This document shows, in pieces, positions 41,349 through 47,130 of a stretch of DNA of 47,130 nt. How positions within the stretch are numbered: the stretch's first letter is position 1; the number at the start of each line of letters is the position of its first letter. The translations under genes were made by a program, and so were the position numbers. Source of the stretch: Streptomyces soli (lineage in GTDB: Bacteria > Actinomycetota > Actinomycetes > Streptomycetales > Streptomycetaceae); NCBI RefSeq assembly GCF_003999195.1, contig NZ_RJVR01000351.1, positions 1 to 47,130 of the forward strand, read 5' to 3'. The notes below the pieces were generated by a model. That model made no database searches and was not told where the DNA came from. It was given only the letters and a program-made list of their open reading frames with translations.

Positions 41349-41663
41349 ATGACCACCCAGGACCCCGACTCCAACGGCCGATGGACATTCCTGACCAACC
41401 ACGCCCGCGTGCTTCTCGAACTGGCGCGGAAGCCGGACGCGCGGCTCCGGGACGTCGCGGTCCATGCCGGGATCACCGAGCGGGCGACGCAGGGGATCGT
41501 CGCCGATCTGGTGGCCGGCGGGTATCTGAGCAAGGTCAGGCTCGGTCGGCGCAACCAGTACACGATCAACCCCACCGGTCACTTCCGTCACCCTGCCGAG
41601 GCCAAGCACTTCGTCGGCGACCTCCTGAATGTCTTCGCACATGATCCCGAGTCGGCCGAGTAG
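41349..41663 (+). CDS. Winged-helix (MarR/ArsR-like) regulator
   Basis: A 104-residue DNA-binding protein: NHARVLLELARKPDARLRDV AVHAGITERATQGIVADLVA is the HTH, and GGYLSKVRLGRRNQYTINPT the wing. The ATG at 41349 follows GAGGGAG by 4 bases; an upstream ATG at 41304 is less likely. Homologues are single-domain regulators of unknown ligand. It is transcribed away from the sigma gene and toward the PKS genes, about 100 bases before the ACP start, and may be part of that transcript or its regulator. Confidence 0.85.
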   Translation: MTTQDPDSNGRWTFLTNHARVLLELARKPDARLRDVAVHAGITERATQGIVADLVAGGYLSKVRLGRRNQYTINPTGHFRHPAEAKHFVGDLLNVFAHDPESAE

Positions 41664-41764
41664 CGAGTCCCCCGTCCGGGTGGACCCGGCGGCCGTCGCG
41701 TGACGCGTTCCCCATCCGTGGGGACCGTTTGTGTGATTAATCGGCCGTCTGGTTGGAGGTACCC

Positions 41765-42031
41765 GTGACGTCTGTGACCGATAGTCAACTGAGAGAGTTC
41801 ACCGACAGTGACCTGGCGGGGTTGCTGCTCGCCGTCGGCGCCGAGCCGCCGGTGGGGCCAGGAGTCTTCGACGACTCCTTCCGGGACCTCGATCTTGATT
41901 CGCTGGCCCGCACCGAGATCGCCGCGCGCGTCGTGGAGCGCTGGGCCGTGGATGTCGAGGAGCACCTGACTCCCGAGACCACCCCGACGCAGCTGCGCCG
42001 CATGGTCGAAGAGGCGGTGGCCGGACGATGA
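41765..42031 (+). CDS. Acyl carrier protein of a type II PKS
   Basis: An 88-residue ACP. The phosphopantetheine attachment site is Ser46 in FRDLDLDSLARTEIAARV, close to the usual DxLDSL motif; helices follow to VEEAVAGR. The GTG at 41765 is chosen over a TTG at 41753 because GGAGG lies 5 bases upstream. Its stop overlaps the cyclase start (ATGA). Lying first, ahead of KS-alpha/KS-beta, it departs from the usual KS-KS-ACP order of aromatic clusters. Confidence 0.9.
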   Translation: MTSVTDSQLREFTDSDLAGLLLAVGAEPPVGPGVFDDSFRDLDLDSLARTEIAARVVERWAVDVEEHLTPETTPTQLRRMVEEAVAGR

Positions 42032-42888
42032 CCGCGCACACCGAGAACGAGATCGTCATCGACGCTCCGTTCACCTATGTCTGGACCCGTACGAACGACG
42101 TGGCGTCCTGGCCCGACCTTTTCAGTGAGTACGCCGCGGCCGAGATCACCGGCCGGGAGGGGAACACGGTCACCTTCCGGCTGACCATGCACCCCGACGA
42201 GAAGGGCCGCGTCTGGTCCTGGGTCTCCGAGCGCACCACCGACCTGGCCAGCCGCACCGTCCGCGCCCGCCGCGTGGAGACCGGCCCGTTCGAGTTCATG
42301 AACATCTTCTGGCAGTACGAGGAGCTGGGACCGGAGCAGACCCGTATGCGCTGGGTCCAGGACTTCCGGATGAAGCCCGACGCCCCGGTCGACGACGAGG
42401 GCATGCGGCACCGCATCAACGGCAACTCCAAGGTGCAGCTCCAGCTCATCAAGGACCGCCTCGAAGCCCGCCGCACCCGCGCCGTCCACATCTCCGACGT
42501 CAAGCCGGACAACCGGCGCGGCGGTGACCTGCGCACCCTGCTGACCCCCGGGTCGGTCGGCTGCACCGACGGCTTCTGCGGCATCGTGCTGCTGGGCCCC
42601 GGCGAGGCGGTGGCCGAGCACTACCACCCGTACTCCCAGGAATTCCTGGTCGTCGTGGAGGGCGAGTTGCGGCTCGACCTGGACGGCGTGCCGCACATCG
42701 TCGGCAAGGACGAGGCGCTGCTCGTGCCGCGCAATGTCAGGCACCGGGTCGTGAACGAGACCGGGTCGTCCGCTCGCGGGGTGTTCTTCCTCAGCCCGCT
42801 GGCGCCGCGCCCCGACCTCGGCCACGTGGACACCGAGAGCAGGGAAGAGGCTGCCGCCCGGGTCGTACGCGAACTGGTCGACCGGTGA
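42028..42888 (+). CDS. Aromatase/cyclase fused to a cupin domain
   Basis: A 286-residue didomain protein. Residues 1-150 are an SRPBCC (START-like) polyketide aromatase/cyclase: ENEIVIDAPFTYVWTRTNDV ASWPDLFSEY ... WQYEELGPEQTRMRWVQDFR MKPDAPVDDEGM. Residues 160-275 are a cupin with metal-ligand pattern EHYHPYSQEFLVVVEGELRL and PRNVRHRVVNETG. In whiE-type spore-pigment clusters the cyclase (ORFVI) and cupin (ORFII) are separate genes; here they are one protein. It should bind the nascent poly-beta-ketone from the ACP and direct the first ring closure. It is coupled to the ACP gene upstream and followed within 20 bases by KS-alpha. Confidence 0.9.
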   Translation: MTAHTENEIVIDAPFTYVWTRTNDVASWPDLFSEYAAAEITGREGNTVTFRLTMHPDEKGRVWSWVSERTTDLASRTVRARRVETGPFEFMNIFWQYEELGPEQTRMRWVQDFRMKPDAPVDDEGMRHRINGNSKVQLQLIKDRLEARRTRAVHISDVKPDNRRGGDLRTLLTPGSVGCTDGFCGIVLLGPGEAVAEHYHPYSQEFLVVVEGELRLDLDGVPHIVGKDEALLVPRNVRHRVVNETGSSARGVFFLSPLAPRPDLGHVDTESREEAAARVVRELVDR

Positions 42889-42905
42889 TCGGAGGAGGCC
42901 GGGTC

Positions 42906-44192
42906 GTGCAGGCAAACGGGCGCAGAGTCGTGGTCACGGGCGTGGGAGCGATCGCGCCCGGCGGCGTGGGACGCGAGGCGTTCTGGGACCGGATCGTCGG
43001 TGGCCGCCCGGCCATCCGGCGGATCAGCCGGTTCGACCCCACCGAGTACCGCTCGTGCATCGCCGCCGAATGCGACTTCGACCCGGTCGCGGCCGGCCTC
43101 ACCCCGCAGGAGATCCGGCGCAACGACCGCTTCGCGCAGTTCGCCCTGGCCGCATCGGCCGAGGCGCTGCTCGACAGCGGCCTGCGCACCGGGGAAGAGG
43201 ACACCGAGCGCATCGGCGTCAGCCTCGGCACCGCCGTCGGCGCCACCATCACGCTGGAGGACGAGTACGTCGTCGCCAGCGATCACGGCCGCCTCTGGGA
43301 GGTCGACCCGGGCCACGGCATGCCCTTCCTCTACCGGGCCATGCACCCCTCGTCCGCCGCCAGTGAGATATCGCTGCGCTACGGACTGCACGGCCCCTCC
43401 GGCGTGGTCTCCACCGGGTGCACCTCGGGCATCGACGCCATCGGCTACGCCTTCCAGGCCATGAAGGACGGCGAGGCCGACATCATGCTCGCCGGCGCCA
43501 GCGACGCCCCCATCTCCCCGATCACCGTCGCCTGCTTCGACGCCATCCGCGCCACCACGACCGGCGGCGACGACCCCGAACAGGCCTCCACGCCCTTCGA
43601 CAAGGAGCGCAGCGGCTTCGTACTCGGCGAAGGGAGCGCCATCCTCGTCCTGGAGGACCTTGACCACGCCCTCGCGAGGGGCGCGCACATCTACTGCGAG
43701 GTCCGGGGCTACGACAACCGGGCCAACGCCTACCACATGACCGGACTGCGCCCCGACGGGTACGAGCTGAGCGAGGCCATCATCTCCGCGATGTGCGAGG
43801 CCGGTGTACGCCCCGACCAGCTCGACTACATCAGCGCCCACGGCTCCGGCACGGCGCAGAACGACCGCCACGAGACCGCCGCCTACAAGCGGGCTCTCGG
43901 CGACCACGCCTACAAGGTCGCCATCAGCTCCGTCAAGTCGGTGATCGGCCACTCCCTCGGCGCCATCGGCTCCCTGGAGATGGCCGCCTGCGCCCTGGCC
44001 GTCGACCGCGGCGTCATCCCGCCCACCGCCAACCTGGTGCATCCCGACCCCGAGTGCGACCTCGACTACACGCCTATCTTCGCCCGGGAACAGCCGGTGC
44101 GGCACGCGCTGTCGGTGGGCAGCGGCTTCGGGGGCTTCCAGTCGGCGATGGTCTTCTCAGCGGTTCTCTCAGCGGCGGAGGCCGGCATATGA
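42906..44192 (+). CDS. Type II PKS ketosynthase alpha (KS-alpha)
   Basis: A 428-residue condensing enzyme. The triad is intact: Cys172 in VSTGCTSGIDAIGYAFQ, His in DYISAHGSGTAQNDRHET and His in VIGHSLGAIGSLEMAA. GGAGGAGG 7 bases upstream decides for the GTG at 42906 over a GTG at 42885 that overlaps the previous stop. It elongates malonyl units on the ACP as a heterodimer with KS-beta, whose start overlaps its stop. The sequence style suggests spore-pigment or other aromatic clusters, not fatty-acid KAS II. Confidence 0.95.
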   Translation: MQANGRRVVVTGVGAIAPGGVGREAFWDRIVGGRPAIRRISRFDPTEYRSCIAAECDFDPVAAGLTPQEIRRNDRFAQFALAASAEALLDSGLRTGEEDTERIGVSLGTAVGATITLEDEYVVASDHGRLWEVDPGHGMPFLYRAMHPSSAASEISLRYGLHGPSGVVSTGCTSGIDAIGYAFQAMKDGEADIMLAGASDAPISPITVACFDAIRATTTGGDDPEQASTPFDKERSGFVLGEGSAILVLEDLDHALARGAHIYCEVRGYDNRANAYHMTGLRPDGYELSEAIISAMCEAGVRPDQLDYISAHGSGTAQNDRHETAAYKRALGDHAYKVAISSVKSVIGHSLGAIGSLEMAACALAVDRGVIPPTANLVHPDPECDLDYTPIFAREQPVRHALSVGSGFGGFQSAMVFSAVLSAAEAGI

Positions 44193-45427
44193 GCACCAGG
44201 GCAGTTCTCACCGGCGTCGGCGTCGTCGCCCCGATCGGCATCGGCACCGCACCGTACTGGCGCTCCGCCCTTGCCGGCCGGAGCGGGCTGCGCCGCCTCA
44301 ACCGGCTCGACGCGACCTGCTCGCCGATCGCCGTGGCCGGGGAGGTCACCGGCTTCGAACCGGCCACCTGGATGACCAACAAGCTCCGGGTCCAGACCGA
44401 CCGCTGGAGCTGGTTCGCGATGGCCGCCGCCGAAATGGCGCTCGCCGACGCCGCGTTCAAGCCCGCCGACCACCCGAACTTCCAGCTCTCGGTGGTCACC
44501 GCCAGCGGCTCCGGCGGCAACGAGTTCGGGCAGAAGGAGGAGCAGGCGCTGTGGGCCGAGCACCCCAGCAAGGTCAGCGCCTACCAGTCCATCGCCTGGT
44601 TCTACGCCGCCAGCACCGGCCAGATCTCCATCAAGCACGGCCTCACCGGCGGCTGTGGCGTGGTCTCGGCGGACGGCGCGGGCGGCCTCGACGCGCTCAA
44701 GCAGGCCTGGCGGCTGCTGCGGCGCGGCAGCAAGGCGGTCCTGGTCGGCGGCAGCGAGGCCCCGCTGTCGCCGTTCGCGCTCACCTGCCAGAGCACCTTG
44801 CACACGGTGTATCGCGGCCAGGATCCGGACCGGGCGTATCTGCCGTTCAGCCCGCATGCCGCCGGCTTCGTGCCCGGCGAGGGCGGCGCCCTGATGGTGC
44901 TGGAGGATCGCTCGCACGCCGCCGAGCGAGGCGCCCGGATCTACGCCGAGTTGCTCGGCCACGCCGCCACGCACGACGCCCACCACCACACCGCACCTGC
45001 CCCGGACGGCGTCCAGCTGGCCCGGGCGATCACCACCGCGCTGGCCTCGGCCGGCCGCGAACCGGACGACGTGGACGTGGTCTTCGCCGACGGCGCCGGC
45101 GACCCCGACGGTGACGCGGCCGAAGCGGCCGCCCTGCGCAGGGTCTTCGGCCCCCGGCTCGCCGACCTGCCGGTCACCGTGCCCAAGTCGGCTGTCGGCA
45201 GGCTCACTTCGGGCGGCGGCGCGCTGGACACCGCCTGCGCCGCGCTGGCCCTGCGCTCCGGCGTCATTCCGCCGACCGCCGGTGCCGATGAGGTGGCGAG
45301 CCTGGAGCGGTACGGGATCCGCCTGGTCACCCGGCGGTTGCGGCCCGCCCGGCTGTGTACGGTGCTGGTGGTGGCGCGGGGGACGGGTGGCTTCAACAGC
45401 GCTGTCGTACTTGGGTCATTCGAATAA
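44189..45427 (+). CDS. Type II PKS chain-length factor (KS-beta)
   Basis: A 412-residue partner of KS-alpha. The active-site Cys is replaced: VVSADGAGGLDA aligns with KS-alpha VVSTGCTSGIDA, giving Gly163 where most KS-beta proteins have Gln. The catalytic His motifs are lost as well (VVFADGAGDPDGD and PKSAVGRLTSGGGA). It fixes chain length with KS-alpha. It is coupled by ATGA to KS-alpha and is the last gene: no ketoreductase, oxygenase, second cyclase or methyltransferase is seen within the following 1.7 kb. Confidence 0.93.
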   Translation: MSTRAVLTGVGVVAPIGIGTAPYWRSALAGRSGLRRLNRLDATCSPIAVAGEVTGFEPATWMTNKLRVQTDRWSWFAMAAAEMALADAAFKPADHPNFQLSVVTASGSGGNEFGQKEEQALWAEHPSKVSAYQSIAWFYAASTGQISIKHGLTGGCGVVSADGAGGLDALKQAWRLLRRGSKAVLVGGSEAPLSPFALTCQSTLHTVYRGQDPDRAYLPFSPHAAGFVPGEGGALMVLEDRSHAAERGARIYAELLGHAATHDAHHHTAPAPDGVQLARAITTALASAGREPDDVDVVFADGAGDPDGDAAEAAALRRVFGPRLADLPVTVPKSAVGRLTSGGGALDTACAALALRSGVIPPTAGADEVASLERYGIRLVTRRLRPARLCTVLVVARGTGGFNSAVVLGSFE

Positions 45428-45459
45428 GACAGGTTATATCCGGCTAGAGAGTGCACTCT

Positions 45460-45630
45460 TCACGCGGTAATAGCCGTTACATCCTTCTTCCTGAGGCGTT
45501 TCACCTGGTGTCGGCGTCCGGAGCCTGATCCGCACCCCCGCACCCCCGCATCGACGTCAAGAACGTCTGACGCTGTGGCGCCCGTGCTGGCGACAGCGAG
45601 GGTGGCGACGGTGAGTGCCTTCTTCGGCAT
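45460..45630 (-). CDS. Small protein with signal-peptide-like start, probably truncated
   Basis: The ATG at 45630 behind AGGAG encodes MPKKALTVATLAVASTGATA, a secretion-signal-like start, then loses all character (SDVLDVDAGVRGCGSGSGRR) and ends after 56 residues. This looks like the intact 5' end of a small secreted protein gene (chaplin/rodlin-type neighbourhood) joined to foreign 3' sequence. The converse fragment, a frame ending QGSVSGDTCVNG and TGA on the same strand, stops at about 45672 just upstream. It could be the end of a related small secreted protein. Confidence 0.4.
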   Translation of the reverse strand: MPKKALTVATLAVASTGATASDVLDVDAGVRGCGSGSGRRHQVKRLRKKDVTAITA

Positions 45631-45704
45631 GGTGCGAGTACTCCTGAGCTCTGCGGGGGTAGGTCAGCCGTTGACGCAGGTGTCGCCGCTGACTGATCCC
45701 TGCC

Positions 45705-46050
45705 TTGGTCGCCCTGGTCAACCACCGCTTTTCGCATGGGATGCGAACCGGCGCTTCGGCGGCCGAACTACCGGGCGGAGGGTTGGCGCCCACCGTGCTG
45801 ACGGCCCCCGAGCCGGTGGTCAAGGCCGTGCGCTCGGTCCCGCGCCAGGTCAAGGATGCCGCGCTGGCGCCGCAGGCGGCGAAGGTGTCCATGCCGGAGC
45901 GGCGGCCCGAAGTGGGCGCCCGGACAAACGACTTCGCGCCGCTCGGAGCGCTGTCCGCCCAGAACACCCGGCCCGATGAGACCGCGATGAACGCGCTGGG
46001 CGGCGCGGTGACCACGCTGTCGGCGCTGACCGGTAGGCGAACTGTCGCGT
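45705..46050 (+). pseudogene. Coding-like remnant between the PKS and the chaplin
   Basis: The plus frame reads GLAPTVLTAPEPVVKAVRSV PRQVKDAALAPQAAKVSMPE and later GALSAQNTRPDETAMNALGG AVTTLSALTGR, with high G/C at third positions and a balanced composition. It has no good start and continues without a stop through two terminators into the chaplin 3' end, so its own end is lost. The opposite strand is also open but Ser/Thr/Gly-rich and less protein-like. Family unknown. Confidence 0.3.
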
Positions 46051-46057
46051 ACGACGG

Positions 46058-46100
46058 CAGAGGCCGCCGGAGAGGAGGAATGACTCCGGCGGCCTCTGCT
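46058..46100. terminator. Hairpin terminator
   Basis: A 16-base perfect stem (46058-46073 with 46085-46100) and an 11-base loop. Confidence 0.75.
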
Positions 46101-46172
46101 GTCGGCTGCACGCACCTGGTAAACGGTCCGTCAGGACCGTGGATACGCCAGTTCACCGGAATGGCGGCAAGC

Positions 46173-46205
46173 GGAAGGCCGCCGGGGTCCACCCGGCGGC
46201 CTTCC
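46173..46205 (-). terminator. Terminator of the chaplin gene
   Basis: A 14-base perfect stem (46173-46186 with 46192-46205) and a 5-base loop, 11 bases beyond the chaplin stop. Confidence 0.85.
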
Positions 46206-46215
46206 TACGGTCCTG

Positions 46216-46524
46216 CTAGTGGTGGTTGCCCCAGTCCTGGCCGCGGTCCTCGTGGTGGCCACCGGCGCCGTTGATGCAGACGTTGCCGATGGTGGGGTTC
46301 GCGATGGCGAGAAGGACGTTGATGCCGTTGCCGCAAACGTTGACCGGCACGTGGATCGGAACCTGGATGACGTTGCCGCTCAGGACGCCCGGGGAGCCGA
46401 TCGCCTTGGCCTCGGCCGACGCGCCGCTGTGGCCGTCGTCGTGGGCGACGGCACCACCGGCGGTGCCGAGGATGGCGGCGCCGGCCGCGACGGTCAGCGC
46501 GGCGGCCTTGGAGAGACGCTTCAC
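46216..46524 (-). CDS. Short chaplin with His-rich C-terminal tail
   Basis: A 102-residue surface-active amyloid-forming protein. The GTG at 46524 follows GAAAGGAA; the signal peptide ends near residue 27 (AAILGTAGGAVAHDDG). The chaplin domain is GSPGVLSGNVIQVPIHVPVN VCGNGINVLLAIANPTIGNV CING, with the two conserved Cys and no LPXTG sortase signal, so it is a secreted short chaplin of the ChpE-H kind that coats aerial hyphae and spores. After the domain comes an unusual tail, GAGGHHEDRGQDWGNHH, whereas short chaplins normally end right after the second Cys. The pre-domain segment is also longer and begins with His/Asp residues. Confidence 0.93.
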   Translation of the reverse strand: MKRLSKAAALTVAAGAAILGTAGGAVAHDDGHSGASAEAKAIGSPGVLSGNVIQVPIHVPVNVCGNGINVLLAIANPTIGNVCINGAGGHHEDRGQDWGNHH

Positions 46525-46697
46525 GAGTGGTTCCTTTCGTTGATCATGATCGGGGGATCGGACTGGTCAACGACCGGACATTTCAGCAGATGCGCGGCAT
46601 CACCCGGTTGGCCCCCGGGACCGCGCGGACCGGGGTCACCGCTGGTAACCAGAATCTGGGGGGCGATCAGATTCCGTCCGGTCAAGGAGCCTTACGC

Positions 46698-47130
46698 ATG
46701 CACAAGTCCCGCAGGGTCTCGCGATGGACGGCCGCCGCCCTGATCGCCGTGATTCCGGCCACCGCGTACGCGGAGCCGCTCAAGGAGGCACCGGGCTCCG
46801 GCCCCGGGCAGTACATCGTCACCCTGACCGCGGGCACGGCCCCCACGGCGGTGCTGGACAAGCTCGGCGTCAAGCCGCTGTACGTGTACGGCCACGCGCT
46901 GCCGGGCTTCGCCGCGAAGCTCACCGCCGCCCAGCTCGCCCAGGTGCGCAGCGCGCCCGGGGTCGACGAGGTGGAGCGGGACATGGTGGTCGCCATCCCG
47001 GAGGGTGAGGACGCCCCGTCCGACAACGACCTGGAGCCCCCCGACCCGCCCGAGGCTGCTGCCCCCGCGGCCCCGGCGCAGGCGCCCACGGCCCCGGCAG
47101 AGCCCCCGGCGGCCCCCGTCACGCCGTCCG
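46698..47130 (+). CDS. Secreted subtilase-type serine protease, N-terminal part (runs off the window)
   Basis: The ATG at 46698 follows AAGGAG by 8 bases. The signal peptide (RWTAAALIAVIPATAYAEPL, cleaved near residue 26) is followed by an inhibitor I9-type propeptide, PGQYIVTLTAGTAPTAVLDK LGVKPLYVYGHALPGFAAKL, then VRSAPGVDEVERDMVV, as in S8 subtilisin-family zymogens. After it comes a Pro/Ala/Glu-rich linker (EPPDPPEAAAPAAPAQAPTA) at the edge of the window; the catalytic domain lies outside. The 144 codons seen contain no stop. Such a long low-complexity linker between propeptide and protease is less usual. Identity rests on the propeptide alone. Confidence 0.8.
   Translation, partial: MHKSRRVSRWTAAALIAVIPATAYAEPLKEAPGSGPGQYIVTLTAGTAPTAVLDKLGVKPLYVYGHALPGFAAKLTAAQLAQVRSAPGVDEVERDMVVAIPEGEDAPSDNDLEPPDPPEAAAPAAPAQAPTAPAEPPAAPVTPS

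Noticed and set aside
45557..46192. 211-codon minus-strand frame downstream of the chaplin
   Set aside because: It crosses two strong terminator hairpins, is Ser/Thr/Gly-rich with almost no Asp/Glu/Lys, and lacks a start signal; the plus strand is the more protein-like reading.

Overview
The window is high-GC actinobacterial DNA and almost certainly comes from a Streptomyces chromosome, probably a variable arm rather than the core. Supporting signs are strong G/C bias at third codon positions, GTG/TTG starts, a chaplin, a type II polyketide synthase (PKS), a SigF-type sigma factor, a chitin-type AA10 LPMO behind a DasR-type box, and many decayed genes and mobile-element scars. All identifications were read from the sequence; no database search was possible.

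Layout. 1-1.3 kb: a junkyard with an IS transposase tail, an IS3-type OrfA remnant and a group II intron reverse-transcriptase scrap. 1.4-15.7 kb: an intact sugar island. Seven genes on the minus strand (sugar-binding lipoprotein, ATPase, two permeases of the YtfQRT-YjfF type, a LacI repressor, aldose 1-epimerase, and a secreted MGH1-type glycosidase) diverge from a secreted PA14-GH2-LamG glycosidase. The shared intergenic region carries two matching AACGTT-centred operators. A galactofuranoside uptake and catabolism function is the best guess. 16-19 kb: a second IS tail, a DUF429 gene, a tRNA-Met 3'-end attachment scar beside an integrase C-terminus, and two small cargo genes. 19.3-26.3 kb: a LysR-MFS-amidase-like-cyclic amidohydrolase-amidase catabolic locus. 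Its first amidase has lost two of its three catalytic residues while its operon partner keeps all three.

26.8-31.6 kb: an FAD monooxygenase-like gene, a broken isoaspartyl-type methyltransferase, and a riboflavin locus in which an FMN riboswitch heads a deletion-scarred ribD'-ribM'-ribBA; then a PPOX-fold protein. 31.7-36 kb: a PIN-domain scrap, an SGNH hydrolase and a large secreted beta-helix protein with a duplicated binding module. 36.8-39.5 kb: an aldo/keto reductase divergent from its LysR regulator, then a secreted LPMO behind a dre-type box. 39.5-40.3 kb: gene fragments and a 245-bp MITE with TA target duplications, inserted in a truncated ABC-transporter gene.

40.4-47.1 kb: a developmental/pigment block with a SigF-like sigma factor, a winged-helix regulator, a compact ACP / cyclase-cupin / KS-alpha / KS-beta cluster, a short chaplin with a His-rich tail, and the start of a secreted subtilase. 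The intact units look like independent substrate-responsive or developmental cassettes set between decayed insertions.
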